From Streptomyces antarcticus (GTDB lineage: Bacteria; Actinomycetota; Actinomycetes; Streptomycetales; Streptomycetaceae): DNA of 64,000 nucleotides. The notes beneath the pieces were generated by a model. That model was given only the letters and a program-made list of their open reading frames with translations, was not told where the DNA came from and did no database searches. The DNA lies in the NCBI RefSeq assembly GCF_026627255.1, contig NZ_JAPNLM010000007.1:248001-312000 (forward strand), in the 5' to 3' direction. A program made the position numbers and the translations under genes. Each line of letters opens with the position of its first letter. The first letter of the stretch is position 1. This document shows positions 7,768 through 18,877 of this stretch, piece by piece.

Positions 7768-10700
7768 ATGTCGCCGTTCTCGGCGAATTTCCGCCTGCCC
7801 GGAAACAGAAAGGCGCGCCCTAGACGCGCGCGCCTCGCCGGGCAAGTCGGCATCACGCTGTCCGTGGTGCTGGTCGCATCTCTTCTTCCCGTTCAGGCCT
7901 GGGCCGCGCCACCGGGCGACCGGTCCGGGATACAGCTCCCAGATCTCCAGAAGGACCTCAAGGCCAAGCTCGACGAGGTCGCGGCCGCGAAGCTCAAGGG
8001 CTGGGCCGGCACCGCGCCGCTCCCTCCCGGGGCATACGAGCCGAAACAGAAGACGCCCCAGGAGGGCGCGGGCACCGTCAACCTGCAGCCTGCAGCAGGC
8101 GACGCGCTCGTCCCGGTCGGTTCCCTTCCCGTCAGCATCGGCAAGGCAAAGGGCTCCGACACCGCCCCGTCGGGCACCTGGTCGGTGTCCATGGAGGCGC
8201 GTGCCACCACCGAGGACGCCGACATCGACGGCGCCCTCATCAAGATCACACCGCCTGCCGGCGGGGCCACTCCCGTTGACGTCGCGCTGGACTACGCGAA
8301 GTTCAAGGACCTCTACGGCACGGAGTGGGCTACCCGCCTGAAGCTGAAGCAGCTACCCGTGTGCTTCCTTGAAAAGCCGCTCCGGGACGAATGCACCGTC
8401 TCAACCGACATCCCGAACACCTCTGACCCGTCTGGCAAGAAGATCCGGGCCACCGTTGATCCGGCCGCTTCCCCGGATCCCGGCATGCGCACGATGAGCG
8501 GAGGCGGGGGTGGCTCCTTCCTCCTTGCGGCGAGCGACGGAGGTGCGGGAACGGGTGGCAGTTACAAGGCCACGTCGCTCTCCCCTTCGGGTACCTGGAC
8601 GGCCGGCAGCAGCGGTGGGGGTTTCTCCTGGACCTATCCGCTGACAGTGCCGCCGGCTGCCGCGGGACCCACACCCAGCATCGCGTTCTCGTACTCCTCC
8701 CAGGCGGTGGACGGCAAGACGTCGGCAACCAACGGCCAGGCCTCCTGGGTAGGCGACGGCTGGGATTACAACCCCGGCTTCATCGAGCGCCGCTACCGAT
8801 CCTGCGCCGCGGACGTGAAGGCGAACCCGAGCAAGCCCAACAACGACAACACCAAGGACAAGAAGAAGGAAGACCTCTGCTGGGCGGGAGACAATGTCGC
8901 CCTGTCCCTCGGCGGCAACACCACCGAACTCGTCCACGACACCGCGAGCGGCAAGTGGATACCCGCCTCTGACGACGGCTCCAAGGTGGAGCGGAAGACA
9001 GGCGGCGCGAACGGCGCCAAGGACGGCGAGTACTGGATCGTCACCACCCGCGACGGGATGCGCTACCACTACGGTCGCCACAACGTCGGCACCCACGGCG
9101 ACGGCACGTCGCCGCAGAACGTCACCAACTCGGTGTTCAACGTCCCCGTCTTCGGCAACCACCCTGACGAACCCTGCTACAAGCCCGCCTACGCCGACTC
9201 TTCCTGCAAGCAGGCCTGGCGCTGGAACCTCGACTACGTCGAGGACGTCCACGGCAATGCCATGGTCATCGACTGGCAACCGGAGAACAACCGCTACGCC
9301 AAGAACGAAAAGTACGGGGAGAAGGACAGCGACAAGGTCGGATACGTCCGCGGGGGGTATCCCCTTCGCATCCTCTACGGCCTCCGCGCCGACAACCTCG
9401 CCGGCGCACCCGCCGGCCGGGTTGAGTTCGGGGTAGAGGAACGCTGCTTCGAGGACCGCGACACCAAGTGCGGCGATGCGCAGTTCGGTTCCAAGAACGC
9501 CGTGGACAAGCGCGGGTGGTGGGACACCCCCACCACCCTGCACTGCAAGACGGACGCGGCGAAATGCTACGTCTCCTCACCAACCTTCTGGTCGCGCAAG
9601 CGCCTTGCCGCAGTCACCACCTATGGACAGCGCACCGAAGGCTCGACCGCCCTGTCCAAAGTCGACCAATGGGCCCTAAAGCAGTCCCTGCCCGCGCATC
9701 GGACCGACACGCATCCGCCGCTGTGGCTGGAGTCGATCACCCGCACCGGGTACGGCGCCAAGGACAGCGCCACCGGCGTGCCGATGCCGGCGGTCTCCTT
9801 CCTGGCCAATGAGATCGACATGCCCAACCGCGTCGCGAAGTCGGCCGATGAGGACGCACCCGACTTCGACCGGCTGCGTGTGGAGACGATCCGCACCGAA
9901 ACCGGCGGGGACATATACGTCAACTACTCCGACCCGTGCCCGGTCGGAGCCACCCGTCCAAAGCCCGAAGAGAACACCACGCGCTGCTTCCCCTCCCGCT
10001 GGTCCGCGGACTCCGGACTGGAGCCGGAGAAGGTGCCGGTGGAGTGGTTCAACAAGTACGTCGTCGAGAGCGTCGTCGAAAAGGACCGCGTCGCCCGCCA
10101 GCCCGACATCACCACCACGTACACCTACGAGGGCGATGCCGCCTGGGCGAAGGACACCGACGAGTTCACCAAGTCAGATCTGCGCACCTACAGCCAGTGG
10201 CGCGGCTACGCCAGCGTCCTGACCAAGCGCGGAGTCACCGCGAACGCGGGCAAACCTGACTCCACCGAGCAGTCCCAGACCCGTACCCGCTACTTCCGTG
10301 GCATGTCCGGTGACGCGGGCCGCGCGAAGATCACGGTCAAGGACTCCACCGGCGCCGAGAACCTCGGCGAAGACCTGATGCAGCACCAGGGCCAGGCCGC
10401 CGAGACCATCACCTACTCCAAGACCGGCGGGAGCATCGTCTCCCGGGTACTCACCGTGCCCTGGAGCGAGCGGACGGCAGTCCGGACCCGGACCGACACC
10501 ACAAATCTCGAGGCATTCCGACGGGGCACCTCGCGAACTGACGAGATCCAGAGCGTCAGCGGCGGAAAGTCTCGCATGGTGCGCACCCGCACCACCTATG
10601 ACAGCGACGACGCCACCGACGCCGTCAACTACGGTCTGCCTTTCACCACTCAGATTGAGACCCTGACGCACGACGGCACCAGATGGGTTGAGGTCGAGCA

Positions 10701-13700
10701 GGCCTGCGCCAAGCCGGTCTACGTACACAACACCGAGAAGAACCTGATCGGCCTTCCCCAGCAGAACCGGAAGACCGCCGGTGACTGCTCGAAGACCGCA
10801 ACCGGCACGGTCCTCGCCGACGAACGCATCTCCTACGACGCTCCCGCCGCGTTCGGAGCAGCCCCCACGAGGGGCCTCCCCTACCAGGTCGACACCCTCG
10901 ACGCGGCAGGCACCGCCTGGGTGACCACGATGCGAACTGAGTACGACGCGCTCGGGCGTGCCGTCAAAAGCTACGACGGTGCGGGCAACCCCTCGGCCTC
11001 TGCCTTCAGCCCGGCGACGGGGCCGGCGTTCAGCGTCACCTCCACCAACGCTCTCGGGCACACGGTGACGACCAAGCTCGATCCTGCCCGGGGCAACGTC
11101 CTGGAGACGACCGACGCAAACGGCGGCAAGGCCACGACGGCCTACGACGAACTCGGCCGCCGTACCGAAGTCCGGACGGCTTCGCAGAAGGCCACCGACA
11201 AGGCCGCCTACACGTTCGAATACCAGATCTCCGAACTCAAAACGCCGGTCGTCATCTCCCGTGCGCTCAAGGACAACGGAACCTACAGCACCTCACTCAC
11301 CATCTATGACGGCCTCCTGCGCCCCCGCCAGACCCAGGCCGAGGCCCTGGGCGGCGGCCGGATCGTCACCGACACGCTCTACAGTGCGAACGGCACCGTC
11401 CGCCAGACCAACAGCGGATACCTCGCCGAAGGCACCCCGGACACCGGAATTTTCGTACCGAAGTCCATGACCGAAGTACACAACTCGACCCAGACCGCAT
11501 ACGACGGACTCGGCCGCGCACTGCGCACCACCACCCTCTTCGAGGGAGTGCCCATACAGTCCGCCACCACCCAGTACGGCGGTGACTGGACACTGGCACG
11601 GACGGGCATGTCCGCCAACGGCGCATCCCCGCTGCCGGGAAGCCGCGCGGTCAAGACCACCACCGACACCCAGAACCGGACCGCCCTGGTAGAGCACTAC
11701 ACGTCCACCACGGTCGACGCGGACAAGGTCGAGGACCCCACCACGACCAAGACCAGGTACTCCTACGACACCCGCGGAAACCTGGCCAAGGTCACCGACG
11801 CCGCCGGCAACAACTGGACCTACGCCTACGACGCCCGCGGCCGCATGACGTCCTCCGACGACCCCGACATGGGCCGCTCGACGTTCACCTACGACAACCT
11901 CGACCAGCAAGTCTCCACCACCAACTCCCTGAACCGTTCCCAGGTCACGAAGTACGACGCCCTCGGCCGCAAAACCGCACTTCACGCGGACACTGCCGAC
12001 GGCGCCCTCATCTCTGCCTGGACCTACGACACCCTCCCCAACGGCAAGGGCCTGCCCGTCGCCTCCACGCGCTACACCGGCGGCGCCAACGGCACCGCAT
12101 ACACCAGCGAGGTCACCGGCTACGACACCGAGGGCCGGCCCACCGGCTCCAAGACCACGATCCCGGACGTCGGCGCCACCAAGGGCCTGGCCGGAACCTA
12201 CGCCTACAGCACCACCTACACCCCGACGGGCAAGGTCCAGTCCTCCACCCTTCCTTCCACCCCGGGCGGGCTCGCCGCCGAAAAGCTGATCACCCGGTAC
12301 AACACCGACGGCCTCCCCCAGACCATGTCCGGCCTGGCCTGGTACACCGCCGACACCATCTACAGCCCGCTCGGACAAGTCCAGCGCACCGCAACCGGCA
12401 GTGCCCCCAACCGCGTGTGGTCCAGCACTCTTTACAACCAGAACACGGGCCGCGTCACGGAAGCCTCCAACCACCGCGAGACCACCGACCCCCTCGTCTC
12501 GGCGCTGGCGTACACCTACGACGCAGTCGGCAACCCGACCTCGATCACCGACACCCAGCCCGGCGGCCGCGTAGAGCGCCAGTGCTTCACCCACGACACC
12601 ATGGGCCAGCTCACCCAGGCCTGGACCGGCAAGACCGCCGCCTGCACCGCCCCCACCCTCGAGAACGTCGACGCCGGCCCAGACAACGACGGATTCTGGC
12701 AGGAATACCAGTTCGACAAGATCGGCAACCGCACCAAGTTCATCAACCGCACCCTCACCAGGGGTCTTGACGGCAAGGTCGCGTACGCCACCGACGACGA
12801 AACCTCGTACACCTACGGCGTAACCGTCGCCGGCAACGGGACCCAGCCCCCGGTCACCACCCAGCCCCACGCACTGGCCAAGGCCGAGGAGACCACCCGC
12901 AAGGCGGGATCAACCGTCAACTCCCTGTCCACCTACACCTACGACGCGACCGGAAACACCAAGACCCGCCGCATCGACGGCGACACCCAGACCCTCGGCT
13001 GGGACCGCCGCAACAAGCTGGTCAACGCCACCAGCCCCGGCATCGGCGGCGTAGCCGTCACCGGCCTGGCCGGGAAATGCCTCGACGTCGAAGACGGCAA
13101 GAACACCGACGGGACACCCGCACAACTCCTGTCGTGCAACGAGTCCAAAGCCCAGCAGTGGCGCATCACCGGCGACACCATCCAGGCCCTCGGCAAATGC
13201 CTCACCGCCCAGGACGCCCGGGCCCGGCTGGCAACCTGCAACGGCAGCGAAGAGCAGAAGTTCACCCACAACGCCGCGGACAAGACCCTCTACAGCACGG
13301 CCGCCAAGGCCTGCGTCACCGTCCCCAACAACAACCCCGCCGAAGGCAGCGACCTTCACGTCTTCACCTGCGCCAGCGGAGCCGCCGCCCAGCAGTGGAC
13401 CTTCAGCAACGCCACCAGTTACCTCTACGACGCCGGCGACAACCGACTCATCCAGGAAACCGGCAGCGCACGCACCCTCTACCTCGGTGAAACCGAGATC
13501 ACCGTCAACAAGGCCGGCCAGCCCATCGACGCCGTCCGCTACTACACCGGCCCCGGCGGCACCACAGTGCGCCACACCGACGGCAAGAAGGACAACCACA
13601 AGCTCTCCGTCCTGGTCACCGACCACCACAACACCGCCACCGCCAACGTCGAACAAGCCGAAAACCAGAAGATCACCCGCCGCAAATCCGACCCCTACGG

Positions 13701-15207
13701 CAACCCCCGCGGCGCACAGCCCGCCGACTGGCCCGGCAACCGCACCTTCCTCGGAACCGGCACAGACGACAACACCACCGGCCTCACCCACATCGGCGCC
13801 CGCGAGTACGACCCGGTCACCGGCCGCTTCATCAGCGTCGACCCCATCATCGACATCACCGACCCGCTCCAGATGAACGGCTACACCTACGCAAGTGGCA
13901 ACCCCATCACCGGATCCGACCCCAGCGGCCTGCGCAGCGAAGAATGCGGAACCCTCTACAGCTGCAACGGCAACACCACCATCACCGCCTCCAACTCCAG
14001 CCAAATCGACTACATGCCCTGGTCCCACCAGTACATGTACTACGAATCCCGCGTCGGCCGGAAATCCGGCCAACAAGGCTGGAACCGCAGCACCATCAGC
14101 GAACAAATCTCGGCAAACTTCCAAAGAAGGGCACCCCGAGACCCCTACAAGGGATACAAACCACGCCAACTCTCCCTGAAGAACATGGCCGGTGGCATAG
14201 GAAAAAGCTTCGTTGAGGTTGCCGACTACGCCGTCTTCGGTTCAGGGACCATTACTAGGCCGGGGCCCTTCGCAACAGGGTACGGCGCCCTAATGCAACA
14301 CCTCGGCGTAGACACGAACAGTGGTTCGTACCTCCTGGGCGAAGTGGTAGCACCCATGCCGGGCGGATTGGTAAAGGGTGGAGTCAAGGCTGGCACCAAG
14401 GGACTCGCAAAACTCCTGACGAAGGTATTCGGGCGCTGCGACAGCTTTACCGCAGGAACCAAAGTCCTCCTGGCCGACGGCACCAGCAAACCCATCGAAG
14501 AATTGACCACAGGCGAGGAAGTCACCGCAACCGACCCTGAAACAGGGGAAACTGCAGCCAAGACGGTCACAGCCACAATCTTCACCGAGGACGACAAGAA
14601 ATACGTCGACCTCGGAATCGAAACCAACAACGGCATCGCGACCATCACCACAACAGGCCACCACCCGTTCTGGTCCGAAACGGATCAGACTTGGGTGAAC
14701 GCGGACGAGCTCAAGCCAGGCACAACCCTCCGGACCGATGAGGGACAAACAGCGGCCGTGGTTCGGATCCGCACCTACCAAGCCGTCAACGAGACCTACA
14801 ACCTCACCGTCGCCGACCTCCACACGTACTATGTACTCGCAGGCGATACGCCAATTCTGGTTCACAATAGCGGCGGGCTGGGCCCGGGGCAGATACACCT
14901 CTGGCGCGGCGTTACTGCTAATGAACTCGCGGATATATCGGCAAATCGGACTTGGAATAGCCCGCAGGGCGTCAAGTATTTCTCCTTTACGGAAAAGGGT
15001 GCTGCCGAGTATTCCCGCAGGGCCTACGCGGCCTATCCTAAAGAAGGTCCGTATACTATGATTCGCACCACGGTTAACGTTGCGGATCTGCCTGAGGGTG
15101 CCCGCATGGCGTACACTGCCGATGTGATTGATGGTGGAGTTGCTCTCAATAATGGCGAATTGGAGATCCTTGGAAGGCCTTCAATCATGACCGGTATGAG
15201 CTGCTGA
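7768..15207 (+). CDS. RHS/YD-repeat polymorphic toxin with HINT domain and ART-like tip
   Basis: 2479 residues from the ATG at 7768 (GGGGGG ribosome-binding site at 7757-7762). A signal peptide ends near residue 46 (LSVVLVASLLPVQAWAAPPG). Then follow a long beta-rich region, many YD repeats (YDTRGNL, YDALGR, YDARGRM), a ricin-type beta-trefoil lectin inserted at about residues 1770-1885 (GKCLDVEDGKNTDG, QQWRI, GKCLTAQDA), the RHS core with GLTHIGAREYDPVTGRFISV and DPSGL at about 2052-2056, and a HINT domain at 2224-2368 starting CDSFTAGTKVLLADGTSKPI, with THHPF-like TTGHHPFW and ending LVHNS. HINT autoproteolysis would free the last 111 residues, the toxin. That tip has an LWRG motif (Arg2380), KYFSF (Ser2406) and NNGELEIL (Glu2464, Glu2466), the R-S-ExE order of ADP-ribosyltransferases. 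The stop overlaps the immunity gene start. Confidence 0.85.
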   Translation: MSPFSANFRLPGNRKARPRRARLAGQVGITLSVVLVASLLPVQAWAAPPGDRSGIQLPDLQKDLKAKLDEVAAAKLKGWAGTAPLPPGAYEPKQKTPQEGAGTVNLQPAAGDALVPVGSLPVSIGKAKGSDTAPSGTWSVSMEARATTEDADIDGALIKITPPAGGATPVDVALDYAKFKDLYGTEWATRLKLKQLPVCFLEKPLRDECTVSTDIPNTSDPSGKKIRATVDPAASPDPGMRTMSGGGGGSFLLAASDGGAGTGGSYKATSLSPSGTWTAGSSGGGFSWTYPLTVPPAAAGPTPSIAFSYSSQAVDGKTSATNGQASWVGDGWDYNPGFIERRYRSCAADVKANPSKPNNDNTKDKKKEDLCWAGDNVALSLGGNTTELVHDTASGKWIPASDDGSKVERKTGGANGAKDGEYWIVTTRDGMRYHYGRHNVGTHGDGTSPQNVTNSVFNVPVFGNHPDEPCYKPAYADSSCKQAWRWNLDYVEDVHGNAMVIDWQPENNRYAKNEKYGEKDSDKVGYVRGGYPLRILYGLRADNLAGAPAGRVEFGVEERCFEDRDTKCGDAQFGSKNAVDKRGWWDTPTTLHCKTDAAKCYVSSPTFWSRKRLAAVTTYGQRTEGSTALSKVDQWALKQSLPAHRTDTHPPLWLESITRTGYGAKDSATGVPMPAVSFLANEIDMPNRVAKSADEDAPDFDRLRVETIRTETGGDIYVNYSDPCPVGATRPKPEENTTRCFPSRWSADSGLEPEKVPVEWFNKYVVESVVEKDRVARQPDITTTYTYEGDAAWAKDTDEFTKSDLRTYSQWRGYASVLTKRGVTANAGKPDSTEQSQTRTRYFRGMSGDAGRAKITVKDSTGAENLGEDLMQHQGQAAETITYSKTGGSIVSRVLTVPWSERTAVRTRTDTTNLEAFRRGTSRTDEIQSVSGGKSRMVRTRTTYDSDDATDAVNYGLPFTTQIETLTHDGTRWVEVEQACAKPVYVHNTEKNLIGLPQQNRKTAGDCSKTATGTVLADERISYDAPAAFGAAPTRGLPYQVDTLDAAGTAWVTTMRTEYDALGRAVKSYDGAGNPSASAFSPATGPAFSVTSTNALGHTVTTKLDPARGNVLETTDANGGKATTAYDELGRRTEVRTASQKATDKAAYTFEYQISELKTPVVISRALKDNGTYSTSLTIYDGLLRPRQTQAEALGGGRIVTDTLYSANGTVRQTNSGYLAEGTPDTGIFVPKSMTEVHNSTQTAYDGLGRALRTTTLFEGVPIQSATTQYGGDWTLARTGMSANGASPLPGSRAVKTTTDTQNRTALVEHYTSTTVDADKVEDPTTTKTRYSYDTRGNLAKVTDAAGNNWTYAYDARGRMTSSDDPDMGRSTFTYDNLDQQVSTTNSLNRSQVTKYDALGRKTALHADTADGALISAWTYDTLPNGKGLPVASTRYTGGANGTAYTSEVTGYDTEGRPTGSKTTIPDVGATKGLAGTYAYSTTYTPTGKVQSSTLPSTPGGLAAEKLITRYNTDGLPQTMSGLAWYTADTIYSPLGQVQRTATGSAPNRVWSSTLYNQNTGRVTEASNHRETTDPLVSALAYTYDAVGNPTSITDTQPGGRVERQCFTHDTMGQLTQAWTGKTAACTAPTLENVDAGPDNDGFWQEYQFDKIGNRTKFINRTLTRGLDGKVAYATDDETSYTYGVTVAGNGTQPPVTTQPHALAKAEETTRKAGSTVNSLSTYTYDATGNTKTRRIDGDTQTLGWDRRNKLVNATSPGIGGVAVTGLAGKCLDVEDGKNTDGTPAQLLSCNESKAQQWRITGDTIQALGKCLTAQDARARLATCNGSEEQKFTHNAADKTLYSTAAKACVTVPNNNPAEGSDLHVFTCASGAAAQQWTFSNATSYLYDAGDNRLIQETGSARTLYLGETEITVNKAGQPIDAVRYYTGPGGTTVRHTDGKKDNHKLSVLVTDHHNTATANVEQAENQKITRRKSDPYGNPRGAQPADWPGNRTFLGTGTDDNTTGLTHIGAREYDPVTGRFISVDPIIDITDPLQMNGYTYASGNPITGSDPSGLRSEECGTLYSCNGNTTITASNSSQIDYMPWSHQYMYYESRVGRKSGQQGWNRSTISEQISANFQRRAPRDPYKGYKPRQLSLKNMAGGIGKSFVEVADYAVFGSGTITRPGPFATGYGALMQHLGVDTNSGSYLLGEVVAPMPGGLVKGGVKAGTKGLAKLLTKVFGRCDSFTAGTKVLLADGTSKPIEELTTGEEVTATDPETGETAAKTVTATIFTEDDKKYVDLGIETNNGIATITTTGHHPFWSETDQTWVNADELKPGTTLRTDEGQTAAVVRIRTYQAVNETYNLTVADLHTYYVLAGDTPILVHNSGGLGPGQIHLWRGVTANELADISANRTWNSPQGVKYFSFTEKGAAEYSRRAYAAYPKEGPYTMIRTTVNVADLPEGARMAYTADVIDGGVALNNGELEILGRPSIMTGMSC

Positions 15208-15680
15208 TGAGATACATAGTCGCGGCATCTACCGAGCGAATCATGGAGGCGTGCCGGGAAGCCTTGTGCGGGCTGCCAGGAGTTGAGTTCCGGGTTGGAT
15301 CAGTACCTGAAACGGGAGCAGACTGTGACGCTGCGATTTTGAGCTTTCCGCTTGCTCATGAACGCTATGGCGGAACCCCGCGAATTGGGGTAGCACAGGC
15401 CCTGGTGAACACGCGAGGGGATGGCGCGCCAAGTATAATCATGGCAACCCCTCCCGCTCCTCCGCAAACTTCGGCGACTAGTGGTAGAGATTCAGAGATC
15501 GAAAGGTACGTATTCCATGTCCTGGACTCGTGCGTGGCTGAGTTTTTGAATACTTTTCCCGAGCGCGGGGAAAGCTCGAAAATTCTCGTCCACCTGGAGG
15601 CGGCTGGAATTGATCGCAAGGACCTCACTGCACCTCTCAAGGGGGTTCTGAAATTCCTGTCGCAGGTGCGCCCGCTATAG
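15207..15680 (+). CDS. Predicted immunity protein of the RHS tip, possible macro-like fold
   Basis: 157 residues; its ATG overlaps the toxin stop (TGATG), the classic coupling of toxin tip and immunity gene. The opening MRYIVAASTERIMEACREAL is followed by VEFRVGSVPETGADCDAAIL, then GGTPRIGVAQALV. The order strand, G-D/S-I/V loop, hydrophobic strand with Asp-Ala, and a GG...GVAxAL helix resembles the start of macro domains, which bind or remove ADP-ribose. This would suit an ADP-ribosyltransferase toxin, but the similarity is weak and judged by eye. Lower GC and codon use than the RHS body, as for the tip itself, suggests separate acquisition. Confidence 0.65.
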   Translation: MRYIVAASTERIMEACREALCGLPGVEFRVGSVPETGADCDAAILSFPLAHERYGGTPRIGVAQALVNTRGDGAPSIIMATPPAPPQTSATSGRDSEIERYVFHVLDSCVAEFLNTFPERGESSKILVHLEAAGIDRKDLTAPLKGVLKFLSQVRPL

Positions 15681-15692
15681 GCGAATAGGGCG

Positions 15693-15731
15693 CCAGAGGC
15701 CCCATCGGAACATTTCCGATGGGGCCTCTGG
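15693..15731 (+). terminator. Perfect hairpin after the immunity gene
   Basis: A 17-bp perfect stem (15693-15709 with 15715-15731; CCAGAGGCCCCATCGGA on the left arm) ends transcription of the RHS-immunity unit and faces the convergent integrase. The orphan barstar gene ends in a different but equally perfect hairpin at the same relative place. Confidence 0.85.
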
Positions 15732-15737
15732 AGTATC

Positions 15738-15770
15738 TTGACGGCAACGGTTGACGGCAACGTCAGCGGA
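15738..15770. repeat. Direct repeats at integrase 3' end, candidate arm/att site
   Basis: TTGACGGCAACG occurs twice in tandem (15738-15749, 15751-15762) and is followed by TCAGCGGA, which includes the integrase stop. The same arrangement is found at 27245-27276 by the second integrase; related GACGGCA motifs occur at 24979-24985 and 24991-24999 and ACGTCAGCGGA at 25028-25038 near the other end of the element. They look like integrase arm-binding sites or an att core. Confidence 0.5.
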
Positions 15771-17073
15771 CGATTGCTGCGCGAGGCGGCGGATCGTCGC
15801 CATCGTCGGGCTGACTTGCCGTCTCGGTGAGAGTGCGGAGAGCGTTGCTGAGGAGGTCGATGGCGTCGCGTTGGAGGCGGAGCCGGACGTGGGCGTAGAC
15901 GGTGGCGGTGACGCCGATGTGGGCGTGGCCCAACAGCTCCTTGATCACGACGAGTTCCACTCCCTGTTCCAGGAGGAGGGTTGCCGCTGAGTGTCGGAGG
16001 TCGTGGAACCGGATGCGGCGGAGCTTTGCCTGGCGGAGCAGGGTGTTGAAGTGGCGGGTGAGGGTGGACCCTTCGACCGGTGCGCCGTCGGGGCGGGTGA
16101 AGACGTAGCCGCTGTTCTGCCAGCCTTCCCCTGCCGCTTCGCGTTCCTGGCGCTGGCGGTCGCGGTGCTGTTCGAGGGAACGCAGGCACGTGGTCGGCAC
16201 GGCGATGCGCCGTTCGGAGTTCTTGGTCTTGGTCGGGAGGGCGGTCAGGCCGCTGGAGTTGGTGCGTTGGAGGGTGCGGCGGATGCTGGCGGTTCCGCCG
16301 GCCAGGTCGAGGTCTTCCCAGCGTAGGCCGAGGAGTTCGCCCTTGCGGAGTCCGGTGTGCAGGGCGAGTTCGAACAACGGCTGCAAGCGGTGACGGCTGG
16401 CGGCGGCCAGGAACTCGCGGGCTTCTTCGGCGGTGAGGGGGTCGAAGCGGCGGGGGCGGGGTGTGCCGGTGCGGACGTTGCGGGCGACGTTGCGCGGGAT
16501 CTCCTCCTCGCGTACCGCGTGCTCCAGAGCGGACTTGAGTACGGAGTGGACGTAGGCCAGGGTCAGCGGCGAGAGTCGCTTTGAGCAGCACTCACCAGCG
16601 GCGCAGCAGCGGGACTCCTCGCGAGCCGCGTCGAGGCCGCGCGTGCAGCACTGGCAGGTGGTGCGGAGCTCGTTGAGCCAGGTGCGGACGTCCTTGGCGG
16701 TGAGCTTCGCGAGCTTCTTCTTGCCGAGGCCGGGGACGAGGTAGAGCCGGGCGACGGCGGTGTAGCGGGTGTGCGTGTTCTCGCGGAGCTGGTGAACGGC
16801 GACGTTCTCCAGCCAGTACGTGAGGTACGCGGCCAGGCTGCCCTGCGCGGATGGGGCGGGGAGGCCGCGGTTGCTGGCGGCGATCTTCTCGGTGAGCTTG
16901 GCCAGTGCTTCCTTGCGGGTGGTGCCGTAGACACGGATGCGCTTGCGGGTGTTGCCGGGGGCGAGGACGTATCCGGCGGCTTCCCAGCGGCTGTCTTTGC
17001 GCTGGTAGACGGTCCCGTCGCCGTTCGCACGGGTACGGGAGCGGCGGGACGAAGCGGGGAGGGGCGTGGTCAT
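15763..17073 (-). CDS. int: Tyrosine recombinase (AICE integrase)
   Basis: 436 residues. An N-terminal AP2-like region (VYQRKDSRWEAAGYV), a SAM-like core-binding domain, then the catalytic domain with Arg243 (TGLRKGELLGLRW), His357-x-x-Arg360 (IRFHDLRHSAATL), His383 (ELLGHAHIG) and the nucleophile Tyr393. All catalytic residues are present. Residues about 139-165 carry a Cys-rich insert (TCQCC, RCCAAGECCSKR) also present in the second integrase at 27.3-28.1 kb; it could bind a metal. The start overlaps the xis stop (ATGA). It catalyses site-specific integration and, with Xis, excision. Confidence 0.93.
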   Translation of the reverse strand: MTTPLPASSRRSRTRANGDGTVYQRKDSRWEAAGYVLAPGNTRKRIRVYGTTRKEALAKLTEKIAASNRGLPAPSAQGSLAAYLTYWLENVAVHQLRENTHTRYTAVARLYLVPGLGKKKLAKLTAKDVRTWLNELRTTCQCCTRGLDAAREESRCCAAGECCSKRLSPLTLAYVHSVLKSALEHAVREEEIPRNVARNVRTGTPRPRRFDPLTAEEAREFLAAASRHRLQPLFELALHTGLRKGELLGLRWEDLDLAGGTASIRRTLQRTNSSGLTALPTKTKNSERRIAVPTTCLRSLEQHRDRQRQEREAAGEGWQNSGYVFTRPDGAPVEGSTLTRHFNTLLRQAKLRRIRFHDLRHSAATLLLEQGVELVVIKELLGHAHIGVTATVYAHVRLRLQRDAIDLLSNALRTLTETASQPDDGDDPPPRAAIVR

Positions 17074-17293
17074 CAGGCGGCGTCCTGTTCCAGGCGGGTG
17101 CGGATGAAGTCGGTGAGGGCGTGAGTGGGGATGCGGCGGGCGCGGCCGAGGGTGATCGAGGCGAGTTGCCCGGTGCGGAGCAGGTCGTAGACGGTGGAGC
17201 GGCCGAGCTGGAGGCGGGCCATGACCTGGGGGACCGTCAGCAACTCCAGCGCCGGGCCCGTCCCGGCGTGGAGGACGGCAGTCGGGGGCGAGG

Positions 17294-17297
<4 letters not shown>
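17073..17297 (-). CDS. xis: Excisionase (MerR-like HTH)
   Basis: 74 residues with a helix-turn-helix of the excisionase family: LTVPQVMARLQLGRSTVYDL followed by LASITLGRARRIPTHALTDF. Small, basic, placed directly between rep and int with ATGA overlaps on both sides, as in pSAM2-type elements. It should direct Int toward excision. Confidence 0.9.
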
Positions 17298-18727
<1,430 letters not shown>

Positions 18728-18877
18728 TCGGGGCGTGTCCCTTCAGTTCGGGTGGGTGGCCCCGAGCAGCAACCAGCCAGGCGGGGCGGCGTGTTGGTGC
18801 TGCTCGGGGCATGACGAACCAGGCCCATGGGCGGGCGTGGGGTTCAGCGAGGGGATGCGGCCGGTGAGGGCCGGGGC

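Noticed and set aside
11293..14169. Long minus-strand frames opposite the RHS gene
   Set aside because: Third-position GC bias of the RHS gene creates them; no start sites or domains.
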